Below, piece by piece: positions 1 through 21,300 of a stretch of DNA of 64,000 nt; the first letter of the stretch is position 1; every line of letters starts with the position of its first letter. The stretch spans positions 248,001 through 312,000 of the forward strand of contig NW_024104423.1 in the NCBI RefSeq assembly GCF_003945595.2, written 5' to 3'. Position numbers and translations under genes: made by a program. The notes below the pieces were generated by a model, which had not been told where the DNA came from, made no database searches, and saw only the letters and a list, made by a program, of their open reading frames with translations. This DNA comes from Pipra filicauda. Taxonomy: Eukaryota; Chordata; Aves; Passeriformes; Pipridae.

Positions 1-3000
1 ATGGAGAAAAGAAAATATTTCATCATTATCAAATACATATTTAGAATTTACATGCTTACTCAATACAGCCCATTAGACACTAAGCAGTCATAGTGATCTA
101 CCTCATTTGCACAAGTCTTTCATTTGTAAGACATCTAGACTATGGTAAATACTGAACTCTAAAAATGCCTTTGTAGCTCCACTTCTTATTCTATAATAGT
201 ATTCTTATGAAACCTGATGATGCATCCTGACTTAAGATGAGAGCTGCAGAGACTGTACATCCTTTGAATTCAGAAACTAATCTAAGTGTGACAGAAATAT
301 GTTTCATGCTATCTTTGTAGGCAGTCCTAAGTATCTCCAAAGAGGGAAAAGGTATGATTGAACAACTAAGTAAACACAAAAAAATTATCAGAGAGGCTCT
401 TAATATTTTCACATGAGGCAAGATGACACATGGGTAATACTGAACAGGTTTTATTCACTGGAAATTAGAGTCTAAAAGAATTCAGACGAAAGATCAAAAC
501 AAAAATCAAATTTAACCCATAAGTGGATAAATCTACCAGTTAAAAATCCAAATGCAGTTGAAGATTATTGAAAATAAGAAGGGAAAATCACTATGCATAA
601 CTTCAAGTTGTACCATCCATTTCATCCATTTTAAGTTATTTATGTTGCAACATTTATAAACAGTGCTGCCACTTCTTGTCCTTATCCACTTTATACAGTA
701 TAAATAAATATATCAGATTTCAGAGACAGGTAACTACTTTAACTGTTTGACACCCTTAGCACTGGAGAAACAATGAGCTCTATTTCTGAGTTATACACAC
801 TGTAATCTCAGTCCTCCTGGGATTATTTTATGTACATCCAGCACTACTAACATAACTAAATCATAGCTGAAAAACACAAATGACATATTTTTTTAAAAAA
901 TTAGATAAACACTTGGAAATAGATTTTCCTCAAGAAACAGGAAACAGCTTGTTTTCTGCTTTATAAGAATAGAACTAGATAAGACATTACATACTGGCAC
1001 CTGTGACCGAATTTTTGACCTTCCTCTCAGAACATCAGCCTCCCTTTTCCTTTCTTAGTTTCACTTTGAAATCTGAAGCTATGTCTAATCACAGTTAAGT
1101 TTCTATTTCTTATCTTCCTTTTTTTCAGAGCCACACATTTATAACTAAAAACAAACAAACAAAAAACCAAACCCAAACCAAACCACTACAATAAAACCAC
1201 CAAAATCCCAAAGAAAACAAACCCACTGGTATCACCTTACATACCCACAGGGTTTGAAAAGAAATCTTATGAATGCTTTCACAACCGTATCTTTGGTTGG
1301 AAAGAAAACAAGTGTCTGCCTATTGCAGGCACTTTATTTCCTGCCTTGGCAGCCCACGGAAATGACAGTAAATGAACTCAGAGCTACAGACTACTGTCTA
1401 ACAGACACAGAGCCACAAATCTACTGCCTCTGGGCCTCCACCACTACAATATATTTTTTCACTCCTTCATTTACTTGCTATTCACAAGAAAACAGCATTC
1501 TTTTACAAAATCTTCTTTTCAGACTATGAACTGTTCTGTGTCCAATAATACGTTTCTACTGCTCTTTCTACTTACTCATGTGAAAAAATGTAGCTTACAA
1601 ATAAAAAGTTTTTTAAATCTTTCATTCTAAAGGCTACAAAAAATAAAACCAGAGTAACCTTTATGAAAGGACCATGGTCTGTTCAGCTATGACTAAACAT
1701 TTGACACTTCGGTCAAACTTGCAATTTTTTATTCATCTCTAGTCCAAGTAAGATAATTGCCAGAATAGCCTTAGAATTCTAAACACTGGATGAAAACAGC
1801 CATTACTAGCATGACATGGCTAAATGCTTCATCCATTTGTAATGATACACTGAATAAAGAATAAATGATTCATGGGTTATATTTTCTTTCTTCCTGTACC
1901 TGATGGTTATTTTTATTTTTGACGTTTTCAATATGACAAGTTATTGTTGTCTTAATAATCACACACTGAAGACTGACCAAAGGTCTTCTTTTTCTTACAC
2001 TGGAAAAAAAGGAAAAAATCTCGAACCAAACAAAAAGCCAATTTCCAGACTTAAACAGAGTAGCGAATATCTAAATGACAATTCATTGACATAAATGTGA
2101 GATTAATAAGATAAGGCAAATGAACTAAGAAAAACACAGACACTCTAGGAAACATCTATCCAAAATCCAGATTTTGTTTGTTGTGTTTTATTAGACATAA
2201 TAGGTGTGACAACAGATTCATGTTTTCCTGTTCCACTAACCTTTTTGGCTGGTACTTATTAAATTTGAGACTTCCTTGAAGACCCTGAAGGAGTTTTTTC
2301 AGTTATACTTTATTCTCTTACACAAAAACATTCTTGCAATTCCCAGACCAGAACTTGAATTGATTCAGACAGCAGTACAACTAACAATACTGTCCAATAA
2401 AACAGCTAGCTTTCTCTGAAAACTAAGTCCTGGTGAATAGGCCTTCCCCAGATTTTAAGGATTTATATGCTTGATAGCTTTCTTCTATTATCTTAATCTT
2501 TCCTGTTACTCATGTAAACTTCTTCAGCTTATTAGTATGTGCTACCACTTTAGCACAAGCTCCACTTTACTAATAGTTTATCCACTTCAAACTACAGGAC
2601 TAAAATTTTTTTTCCCTCCTCTTTAAACACATGTAAAGAATTGACTTTACTAATGTGAAGGAACACTCATTTATGTAGTTTTAAGTTGCCAAAGTAGACT
2701 TCAAGTTACAGAGAAGTCAAATTCAGATGTGGTGTACTACAGGCATTCCATGCTGCAGTTTATGTAGAGGTTACCAAACACACCAGAAGATCACTCTGCC
2801 TCATCAGAGAAATTACACTGGAACTTTCTCAGTGACACAACAGATTGCGACAACACTTCTTCACCAGAGTGGGCTTAACCACATTTCATGTTCATAAAAA
2901 AATGGCCCAACCTGAAGGATTCTGTAAAGATTTGGAAGATACCAGTTTGGAATTTTGTTTGTTTGCTTGAGGAAATGCCCAGCCAGAGCCTACCAAAACT

Positions 3001-3092
3001 TATGCATTGCTCGCATGGAGGAAATGTACAAGTGACTTTTTAAATGTTCAGCGATAACAGTGAAAGCAGTCAGCAACTATCTGACAGTTTAC
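1..3092 (-). other. LPIN2: LPIN2 intron 4 (3' part outside window)
   Basis: AT-rich intron sequence downstream of exon 4. An A/C-rich low-complexity tract lies at ~1146-1227. I found no further lipin exon and no convincing conserved coding segment. Confidence 0.8.
1146..1227. repeat. A/C-rich low-complexity tract
   Basis: Irregular AAAC/AAACC repeats, possibly the tail of a decayed retroelement. Confidence 0.7.
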
Positions 3093-10131
<7,039 letters not shown>

Positions 10132-11932
10132 AGTCTGAGACTATGGAAGAGAAAGAAAGAAAAAAAGTAAGTACATTTAAAACACATTAAAATTTTTTTG
10201 AAATTGATTTTTAAAAAAACATTTAAAAAGATGTGCAACGTCATTTATCAATTACTCTGACTATTGTAACAAGCTTTACATGAATGTCTTCAAGAGTCAA
10301 CAGAACTTTGAGACAATTCTTTTATTAGCAAAAGTCTCCAGAGCTATAAATCTTATTCTTAATAGTTTATCAACTTGAATCTGTGATTAATTGAACCGAG
10401 TCATTTTTAGACCTCAAAGATTAGAGGTGTTGCTCAGATAAGTTAATAACTCAGATAAGCTAAAAAGAAAAATTCATTCTCTGAGGACTGCCTATTTAAT
10501 ATAACTGATCCTTTATTGAAAATGGAGGTAACTGTACATAAGGATGTGAAAAAAATCTTAGAAGTCAGGAAAACTTATGTAGAGCATACTGCATGTAGCT
10601 CTTCCTTTACAGCTCTGTATTTTAAAAACGGCTGAGTCACCTTGGAGAAATTATCAAAAGATGTAATGGGAGAGAGGAGATACACATTAACAAGATTATG
10701 CTATAGTCAAACAGGATAAACAAGAGCACAAAATCATTTACTGAATATTCTGTTTAATCCATTAAAAATACTTCAGTAAATGAATGAATTCTGACCGAGT
10801 GCAGGTCTTTCAGAATAAGAATACAATGTGAACTCTGTCAGTAAGAACGGAAAAGTCTAAAGACTTTTCAGAACATCAGAATTTTAATAAAAGAGGAGGG
10901 AAAATGGTGAAAATGTTCTAATCGAAACCCGAGTGCAACGCTTCCTCATTCTACCGTCTCCTGCCTCTCACTCAAAAGACTGCTACAAGCTTATTTCAAA
11001 AACTTCCAAGCAACTGCATGCCTGCGAAGTTAAGGATATTATTTGGGAGAACATAGAGCCACTGTCAACAAGCAAGACACAAAATGCTGAACACATATCA
11101 GGACTCAAATTGTAAAAAGTCTATTTTGGGATAATATGTCTAAGAAAAAAAATAGAAACTCACCGTGGATATGCTATTCTATTTTTATTAGTCTTTGAAC
11201 AAGGTTTAGGATTTTTCTTAATGCCTCTAAACAAAATTGTACTGCATTACAAGAGTTCTTCCTACTGATACTGTTTTCATTATGCAGGTAATTAATCAAT
11301 TATTTCTGTTCTGAGCCTTCAGAGTCTTCCTTGCAGTAAAGCAGGATATTTTGCATTCACTCAAAAGGAATTCACTTTTGTGGCATCTAACAGTACCAAT
11401 ATGATTGTAAACATGCAAGAAATCTAAAACTACTTTCACAGACTTAGAGCAGCTCCAGAAATATTTTTCTCCATCTCAGGCTCCTCATACACTACCCAGT
11501 CATATTTATATTTTTGAAAAAAAAAATTCCTTCCTCTTCACAAGACTTACAAAGGAAGGTGGGGGTTTTCCAACACAGATTTAAAACTGTTTTAAAACTA
11601 TCCACAGAATGACTATGCTAGGTAACATGCTAGAGAATTTTTCCCCCACAGCTTTTGTATAATAGGGTTAATGAAGATAAAAAGAACAGACTGCCATTGA
11701 GTGACTAATGAGATTAGCAGGATGGACTCTCTATCAACATCAGTCATTAATTCAATTTCATCTCTAAGTAGCTTCATGTGCAACTATAAAAATTGACGGC
11801 TTGCTAGTGAAGTAATAGCTCATTTGCTAAAAAGGGAAGGTCTCACTTCAACCTTTACTCATCTAACCCTCTTAATGAGCTGATTTTAGCTCACCAAGCT
11901 CACCAGCACAACTGGCAGAAGTCTACCTTTTT

Positions 11933-12010
11933 GTTTGGTTGGTTGGGGTTTTTTGTTTGTTTGTTTGTTTTTTGTCTTTTTTGTTTTTGGGTTTTTTTTT
12001 TGGTGCTGTT
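11933..12010. repeat. T/G-rich low-complexity tract
   Basis: Irregular GTTT/GGTT repeats and T-runs in LPIN2 intron 1. Confidence 0.75.
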
Positions 12011-15000
12011 TGTTTCAGTGGGTTAATAAATTAGATTAGCTCACAAAGCAGAACGTGACTAACACCAGAGTCATGAAGCACAGAGCACCACAAAGCTAGA
12101 AAAAAAAGGAGGCTGAGGCAGGGAACTGAACGTCTTCCTTTTGACGAGTAAGGCATTTGCTGCATCTATGAAACTGTAACCCAAGACAGAGAGGTAGCAA
12201 TATCTCTATTTTACTGTTTAAGCAATTAATTTTCCCCCAAAATGACAGTCATCTTTAATCTCAATCTTATGAAAAAATTCTCTAACAGACTGTCATTAAT
12301 CATTCATGGCTCCATCTTGGCCTCTTCCAAGAGCAATCTATGGTATTAGCTTACAAAGAAAAGTTGATTTCATATCATCCAAGAGACTGAATTTGTTAAA
12401 GGAAATGTTTGACACAATCAGGAATAAAAGTCCTTAATAGAATCTCCATTCCATATATTTCATGTCAATGAACAGGATTTGAGAAGTGGGCATTAGCAAG
12501 GAATTCTCTATGATTTAAGTAGTGACTTTTAAAAAGATCATAATTTCACACCATCTGCCAAGAACTGAGTTCGGATGATAAATAATCTAGTTTTTTCTCA
12601 CATATATGCTAACTGACCTTGTCTAATCACAGAAAATGACCGAAAAACCTACACAAGACCAAAGTATTCAGCCATTTTACATATCTTCTTGCTTTCCTGT
12701 AGCAAGAATATTCTGTAGCGACATTATCTCTTCTACAGATATCAGTTACATTGCTGTAGCTCACAGCACAGCCACTTTTCTGATCATATATAAACTAAAT
12801 AACTTCTTACATGTGAAAGTTCGTAACTATTTCACTCTTACATGTGAAAAAGTCATGAACTTTTGAACCTACTGAGTATTAAAAATATTTCTTATTAGGA
12901 AAGAAGCTTTTTATGATCCAAGTCTTAATGCAAACGTTTTGTACATGGTAAGTAAACAAAATTGTGGATAAAGGTAATAAACTAATGTACATTATTGCTT
13001 ATCACGTTGCAGTTCAGCTTTTAACACAATGGTTCACTTTGCAAGATAAACATGTTACATAAGAAGGTTCAAACTGTAACAAGAAAATGATCCAATAGAA
13101 ATGAAGTGTCATGACATACCTGAGAAACAGGTGATTTTATCTCAAATGTCAACAGAGCTCCAGCTGGGAGATTTTAAAATTTGGGGGTTAGAATTTGGTT
13201 TGGGTTTGTTTTTCTTAAATTTTATTGTATATTGTTGGAAAAGTTGTGGTGAGCAGTACTGAATCTGACTATAGAGAAGAAAAGTGTAAAGCGTTATTGT
13301 GTTAATTCTTGGAAATGCAATAGAAATAGCCTGATCACAGAATAACTAGGAAGACAAAGTATCTCCTTGATAACACTATTTATTTCATGCTTAATAAAAA
13401 TTTCTTAAATGTTCCCTTGAAAGCAGAGAGCAGTATGCCTTCATAACCTGTTGTAAGAACCTAAAAAGAATTTCCAGTTCTGAAATTCAAGACAGAAGCC
13501 TGATGGAAAAGACAAGTTAAGAAAGGGCAATGCAGTAGTACTTCACAATACTGTTTAGCTTTTAAGTTTTATTTCTTTTGGCATCCAGAGTCTATACACT
13601 GCCTGATGCAGTCAAATTCAGAACTCTGAATAAAAGCTAAAGTTAATGCAGCTCACTACTACTTATTCTTCTCCGATAGTAAATTAAAAGGTTATGAATA
13701 CCAGAGGTCTTAAAGCATACAAACACTCTTTGTGATTTCTGAGGCTCCAGAGAGATTGGTTTTTGAATGTTTAGGCAATACTACCTAGTGTGCAAAAATT
13801 CTAATAGCTGAATATGTTAATAGTACTAACCCAAATGCAGCTGTAATTGGAATGGGAAAAGGAATCTCTCTGTCATATCATAAAAATATTTTTTTTCTGG
13901 CCAGAAGCCATTACACTGCAAAAGGCAGAAACTGAAACTGCTTTGGTTTTTTTTCTTTTTCTGAGAGCATAAAACTAAGAGTAAACCAAGAAAATATCTA
14001 CTTCAAAAGTTCAATAATTAAAATTCTGTTCCTTCATCTACAAAACACTCGAATCAGTTAAACTAAAATTAACCCTGCATATGCTGGTTGACTTCCTCAT
14101 GTTACAGCAACGAGGAATAGAATGGCTCTCAGAAATTATGATTAAACAGTACTCCACCTAAGAGTAAGCATCTAACATGCCCAACATGACAGACAGCTGA
14201 ATTTTCAAAACTCATTACCAGGAAATGCTTACATTAGCATAACCTGAGCGAGAGGTTTTGTGGATAGGAATTATATTTCTGTACCATTAACAAAGATGTT
14301 ATTTTGGCTGCCCCAGGACCAACATGTTTTCTTCAAGAATTTTTTAATGTTATTCAGTAATATACATATACAAGGGCAAGATATAATCAAAAGCCTATCC
14401 ACAAATTTGTGTTTTCTGTGCATTTAGAGTACCGCTTTAGTAATGGTGATCCGCAGTTTTTGTGTTCTTAAAGCCAACATCTTTTATACAAGTGCACCTA
14501 TATGAACATGAATACTACAAATCTCTAGTTCCACAACAGAAAAAGAAGAGTGCAAGTTACTCAAAAGCAAGCTATCAGATTGCTCTACAGAGCCACAGTT
14601 CTAGAGGGCATGAATTTTAACAATCACTGCCAAAAAAAAGTTACTTAAATGCAGATGTTAGCTGCATTTAAGTAGATATTTATACATCCCATTTATTTTG
14701 AGATACACTTAGAGGATTAAAACATAGTCTAATGCCACATGATGTACACAGTAAAGAAGTTGTATTTGTTTCAAGAGCTTAGGTAGAAAAACAAAATAAA
14801 AACCATGCAGAGCAGTGCTTTACCTCAACTTATCTCATTTTGCCTATATTTGCATGTATATAGATTTATGAGGCAGAAGCTTTCCTTAAGCAGAGAAAAT
14901 CTTTAGGAAGTGTTTTACTAGTTTCTATTTTGTACCAAGAAAAGACTGGGGGGGAAAATGACTCTGTCAAAGAGTAGCATCAGGTCTACTCAACAAAAAC

Positions 15001-15214
15001 CTCTTTGCTCCTAAGTAAAGATTTTAATTGAGGTGTTAGGATTCCTCCTAGTACTGCACAGAGCACTTATGGAACAAAAATGGGAAACAAAGTAAGTGTT
15101 GAATGCCTAAGTCTTCCACTATACTATTAAATATAGGTGGTCAATTTTCATAATTTTAAACTGTGCTACAGGAAATTACATACCCATACTTAGCAATAAA
15201 TCTATCAAACTCAC

Positions 15215-15301
15215 CAAGATTCCAGAAGGAACCTTTTCATGGACAGCAGCATCACTTCTATTGGAGTCATCTTCAAAAACATTATTTTCTGAGAAATGCA
15301 T
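15215..15301 (-). CDS. LPIN2: Possible alternative LPIN2 first coding exon (29 codons)
   Basis: Inside LPIN2 intron 1, ATG at 15301 (purine at -3) opens 29 codons rich in acidic and polar residues (begins MHFSENNVFEDDSN), ending exactly at a good donor, TTG then GTGAGT, phase 0. Joined to the exon 2 acceptor at 10140 the frame continues as Ser-Gln-Thr-Met-Asn-Tyr, giving a 32-residue extension of lipin-2. From memory, human lipin-1 has an isoform with a short extension directly before MNYVGQ, so such an exon has a precedent. A TCACGTGA element lies ~340 bases upstream. This is a prediction: no acceptor or transcript evidence, and chance is possible. Confidence 0.3.
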
Positions 15302-18300
15302 CTCAGAAAACTGGAAACTAACTTTCCAAAATACAGGTAAATGCAAAAATTACAGCCATAACAGAATAGTGTAGCAGCATTTCTTCTCTTTCCACAGAAG
15401 CAGAAAAATTATGTAAATCATCTGTCTCTTAGAGAACACTGCTTGATATCCTTTCCCACGGAGTACTATGATTAAAAAGGAAGTGCTTCTTTAAGAAGGC
15501 TCACTTAGAAACTTCCTCACCAATAGGCTTTGCTTGAAATGTCACAGCCCCCTTGGGCGCTTCGAGATAAGTAATAACATGGGCAGACTTTGCCATATGT
15601 TTGCACTGATAGGTAATGATCTTGGTTTACATCACATCACGTGACTTCAGCTGAAGCTCCCACGAAAACAGGGATTTAGTTAATGATTCTTAAGCAAAGT
15701 CTACAATAGCTGACTTGGAGACTTTTCACCCACCCACTGTTTTAACTTCTACCACTGGTAGCAGCATTCAAAGTCCTAGTTCAGCCTGTGCACACCTAAT
15801 TTGAAACTGTCTGCTGCCTCTCCATGTGCTGTTCCCTCTGCCGATGGCGTCACTGCAGTAGCCAGTAATGTCTGACACAACAAATTTGACATTTCAAGGT
15901 CTGGTGTTTGTGGGCTGTTTTCCCCTTTTCGAAATTGCATTATAATAGTAAAGAGATAATTGACCTGGTATCAAGTTTATACTTAGCCATAAAAAAACAA
16001 TGCACACCAAAATAAACTTTTTTTCCTGTGAAAAATTTTCTTGCTTTCTTTAAACCGAAATGTTAACTCAGCATAATTTGAGCATGTGGACAATACATAC
16101 ACGCTTTTTGTATAATTAGCTCCATGACTGAGAATAAGAATTAATTTCTGATCTGAGGAATTGTGAAATGTCATTAGTTCTCTATATAATACAATGAATA
16201 GGTGAAATAACTGAGAAAGAGTAGTAGTATAAGGAAACAATTGTGTCCCTGAATGGGAGAGACACTCTCTGAGGACCATCTATATTCCCTCAACATAGGC
16301 ACATTCTCTTTACCCTAAACTCACGCATCTCCTTCCCACCCCCAGGGGGCTACAGTGTCTACTCAGAACACTGCAGAGAATTACAAATTAAAAAAATAAT
16401 CTAGGACCCTATTACTAACTCCACTCTATCCTCCTCTAAGTAAATTCACGTATTAGACTCTGATGCAAGGACAGTGAATCACATTATTGGATGCAACCAA
16501 AAGGCTTGTAAGCTTCCAAAATAATTAATAAACTACACTCAAAGCCAAAACTAAATCAGTTTCAATTACAAACTCCTAAACTGAGTCTTGGGATTGCTAT
16601 GTCTGCAGTAAGGTTGCAATAAACTGCTACAATCTCTGGGCCCTTTACCATACACTGAGTAAGCTCATATTTAACGAGGCTCTTCACAGGAAAAACTACT
16701 GGTTTGTTAGTAAACACAACAAGTATTGTCAAAGGATATTAAGAATTACTAGACACACTCAGATTTCTCCTATGTGTTCATCATTCTCTCATCATGTGTG
16801 CTCCATTAAAATACTGTATAAAACACACAGTTATGAGCAAAATGGAAACCAGATTTGTAAACCAGTGCTTCTTTTCAAACATTTTTCACTTAGCTTTATG
16901 TTGGGGGTTTTTTTGTGTACAATTTTCTATGATAGCTATTCAATTTCCATATTTTTCAGTATTTCAAACTGACATTATTTTCCTCAAAGCTTCTAAACGT
17001 GTTTTAGAAAATAGACTTTCTAGAATACAGATAGAATTGCGGTCACTGCAGTAAGGTATGATTTAGGCAGGTAATAAGCTTTGCACATTTAGTTAGTCTC
17101 CTTGTCTTTTATTTCTCAATATGAACAAGGTAAATAAAATATAATTCCTGCTGAGTAAGTTTAAGCACTATATTATTTACTACAATTTGCACAGGAAAAT
17201 TAGCTTCAGTTTTGAAAAGCAAATAACTCAAATTTGGAAGTCTTAGAAGCAATGTTTTCCAAGCAACCTTAAAGAAACTTGTTGGTGTAGGTAGATTTTA
17301 CTGTGGTTTAGTCTCAGAAAGCACATAGGAGTTTTTCCAACAGCCTCATGCAAGTTAATACTGCTGACAAAGATCATTCACCATCCTATGGTCTTTTTTT
17401 GATCTGCTCTTTGTGATTCTACATATTTTATCCTGTTGCTTGTTAGTCAAAATCCCTGATGTGAAATATGATTACATTTTTAAAATGCACTTTTCTATAG
17501 CAACCATCATAATATATTTGATTGCATTTCATTTAGTTTTACAACATTTTGGAAATGGGAGTATTTTTTTCAACTATGTAATAGAAAATTCAGGCCAGGA
17601 GATTAGAAATTAAAAATACAGGGGGTTTTAGCACAGTTAGAACTTGATTTTTCAGATTTTCCCTCCTTTTTTTACCTCTTTGCATATTCAAAACATTGCT
17701 TCAATAGGTTACATTTGTAGTTGCAAATCAGATTTACATACCCCAGATGGTCATTAAAAAAAAAGCTCTGACTGCCTGTGAAAACCACATTTTAGTGATT
17801 TGATTGTACTGTATAGGAACCGTAGAATAAACGTGGCCAGAAAAAAGTTACAGGACATTTCCCCATACAGGACCTTCACTGGTACATGTCATTCTAAGTT
17901 CTGGAAGAAAGGAAGCAGAAATCCTAAAGACATGAGCCTCTATCAGCACACAATTCCAATTCAACATAGATCAGAATAAATATACCAAGATAAATGAATG
18001 GTCCAAATCCTTCTCTAATTAACATATCCTAATAGATAGGGCAAGTACAGGACAACCTTTGTTAATGTTCCAATTGTCTTCTTCATCCCATCCAGTCCCA
18101 CATAATTTTACTCATTATCACCAAGACTTAAGCATCACAGTTCTCCATGCCAGCATGAGGCATCACAGCTCTCAGTCTCACACCCCATCCTGATATTGAA
18201 AAAGGTCCTTTCTCCCCTTCCTCTGATACTTTTAAGTGCAAAAGTCTATCCATTCTCAATGTGGACTTTCAAACCCAATTCAAAGTTTAATAACTTTACT

Positions 18301-21300
18301 AAAATAAACTTAGAATGAATAACAGAAGACCACCTGCATCAGATACCTTCTGAAAGCAACTTGAGAATTTTTCTAAGAGAAAACAGCTAGAGTTTTTCCT
18401 CTAGTGGAGTGGAAACATATCAAGTGTCACCTCTTGTTAAAAAAAGTGAATATACTTGTTAAGTTTTCCACATAAAAGCTGAAGGAAGCTAAAATATACC
18501 TTGGAATGAAGTTTTCCAGTTTTAGCAAATTACACGCAACTAAAAATGAAATTCTGCTCAATAATGTTGAAAAATACTAACAGGCAGTATTACCTGCTTT
18601 TACCTGCAATTTCCTGCTGTCCAAAAAATAAAAATAATAAAAAAGCCCTATCACAAGTGATAATAGCATGGTACAAGAATCAAAGCAGTTAACAGATGTT
18701 AGAGAAACACTAGTGATACAAAAGCAATGTATTGTTCACTAAAGTAGTGGTTAAAAAAGAATAAAAGCAAATGTCTGGTTTTCCACCTACGATACAAGAT
18801 GGTAAATTCAATGCCTTCACAATGTCCTGTCAGGTGAAATCAGGAGCCATTCAAATCAGAGTATTTTTCAGTGCAACTTAAGTACTAATTTATCACCAGG
18901 GAAAAAAAAATAGCAAGAAAGGAAATTTCCAGTTTATTTGGAGCTGGCCCTTTCACAATGTGTCAACAGTTATATCTGTATGATCTGCTACGAATCATCT
19001 GACTCCAGTGTTATGGTATCTGTCCTGATATTAATTTGAGCATTTTCTTTTTCTTTTTTAGTTATCTTTTTTTTCTGTTTGCAAAAGAATGTCAGTGAGG
19101 ACAAAGAATACTTTAAGAGTTGATAAATTGATTTTTACTGTTAAAATTATCAGCTCAATCAAAAACTTAGGTTATATGCACACAAAATGTTCTCATGCAC
19201 GTGAAGACCTTAACTTCTCTCAAGGTACTGAAAAAAGTAGCTGGCTAATCCAAGAGTGAAGCCCTTTGGAATCTGTACAGGCATATGCAACACCAGCACC
19301 TGCCGCACTTGGATGGATGTATTTCCAGCAACGCAGACTCTTCTACAGCTACATCATCCTTGGTTGAACTTATTTCCAGACACACAACACAGAAAAACAA
19401 TGCTTCTGAACAGAAATTCCATCCATCTCATTTTTGCATGAGGCAAGAGAAAGCACACGAAGATTTTTCTGTATGTTTCTAAAAAGCACTAAGCACCTCC
19501 CTAATAAGCAATCCCTTTCTCTATTTTCCCAATTTAGCAAGGTTTCTTTCCAGGCACCAATATGCCTCAGATATATTCATATTTTCTTGCAACCTTCCAG
19601 GATTTAGAAGTCAAAGCAAAAGAACATAGTCATGTGTGCACTTATGAAATATATCCTGATCTATTAGTGGTTAACAATTTGTTTACATTTAGAATGGATA
19701 CATGAATATTAATATTTGAGACTAGTACATATCTTCAGGTTGACCAGAAAGAACAGAAATAATACTTATTCTGAGAAATACATCTATGGAATATCCAAAA
19801 AGTTCTAACTATACTGTATATAATCAAGAAACCTTTTTCTTACTTGATAGATTCTCCATATTGTTGAACTGATGTACATATACCAAAATAAAACAAATTT
19901 AATTTGCACATCAGACTTGGCTGTATTATTAATAAATTGGGTAAAAATTCTAGTCTTACAGAATTCCCATGCAAAGGTACTTACATGAGATGTTGGGAAC
20001 AGAAAAATTAGATACAGCTGAGCAAAGTGGCATATGCTTACTCATTCACCAAACCCAACCGACCTGCATTATTAGGGTAATGTAATTAATTATGTAATGA
20101 CCACAGAGATCACATCTGTCTGAAGGATCTGTTCACCCCTAGGACACAACAGCGTGTCTGCACTGTCTATATGGGACATGACAAACCTGTAAAGTGGCCT
20201 TGCAGATTTCCTATTTGTCTTTACAGGCATACTTTTTCATTTGGGGAATGAATGCCTTAAAGTCACCACTAAGTAATTTTTTTTCTTTAAATCATTGTAT
20301 TTCAGTTCACATCACAAATTAAATTCTATTGTTAGCCAAGTGAGAGTCAATTACTTCCATTTCTAATTGAATCTCAACTACAATTCCTTATTGGAAGCAC
20401 TTATTTGAAAGAATTTTGCATAGAATCCTTTACACAGTTCCTTTAAAAGGCCCTTCATAACCATCAATTCAGAAGAAGTACGTTTCCTGAGGAGACAGTT
20501 ATGCAATCTAAAAAAAGACAAGTAAACCTAAAGACACCACCTAAGAACGGCTTAGCATGTGCTGGCTTCAGCCACATAGACCAACACAAAAATGTCACCT
20601 GATACGATGGAGACTTTTCTATTATTACATCATATATTTACATTTCTGGTATTGAATTTAAGCACTTTGGATAAAGAAATGGGCCAGTTTCACTCAGCAC
20701 ATACAAAAGCAATGAGGAAGTGTCCCTTAGTTTTGGGAAAATGAGTGACTTGGGACAACTTCTGGCAGCTAATGTCAAATTACATTAGTGCAAAGCTGAA
20801 ACAAACTGATAAAAAGGAAATATTTAACTAGGAAGGGGAAGTTAGCATCCTTTATGTCAAAATTCCCTTGAAATATAAATACAAGGAAAAAAAAATCCCA
20901 AAAAAGTGTGCTTAAGCTTTGACCTTAAGCACAAAGACAATCTGGCTTGACTTAGCATGACAGTTTCATATTAAATCAGTCTGCCTGCCCAAACTGAAAT
21001 GCAAGCACTAAGCAAGATGAGACAGCAGCAGGCAGATTAAACCTATTTTTAAGTGAAACATTTTTGCAAAAGCAGCAACATTTTTACTATGCTTTAATTG
21101 GATAATTGTACGTACAATTAAAAAAAAAACAACAACCCTCTGCTTAGATAACATGTAGGACCTTAAACTGTAACTTCAAGGAGATCCAAGGTTCATAGAA
21201 AACATGCTCCTGATCAGCACTGCCAGATACAAAAACCGCTGGGATACAGGATGCTACAATGTTCTCAGAATGTGGCCAGTACAGGATGAAGACATCTAAT

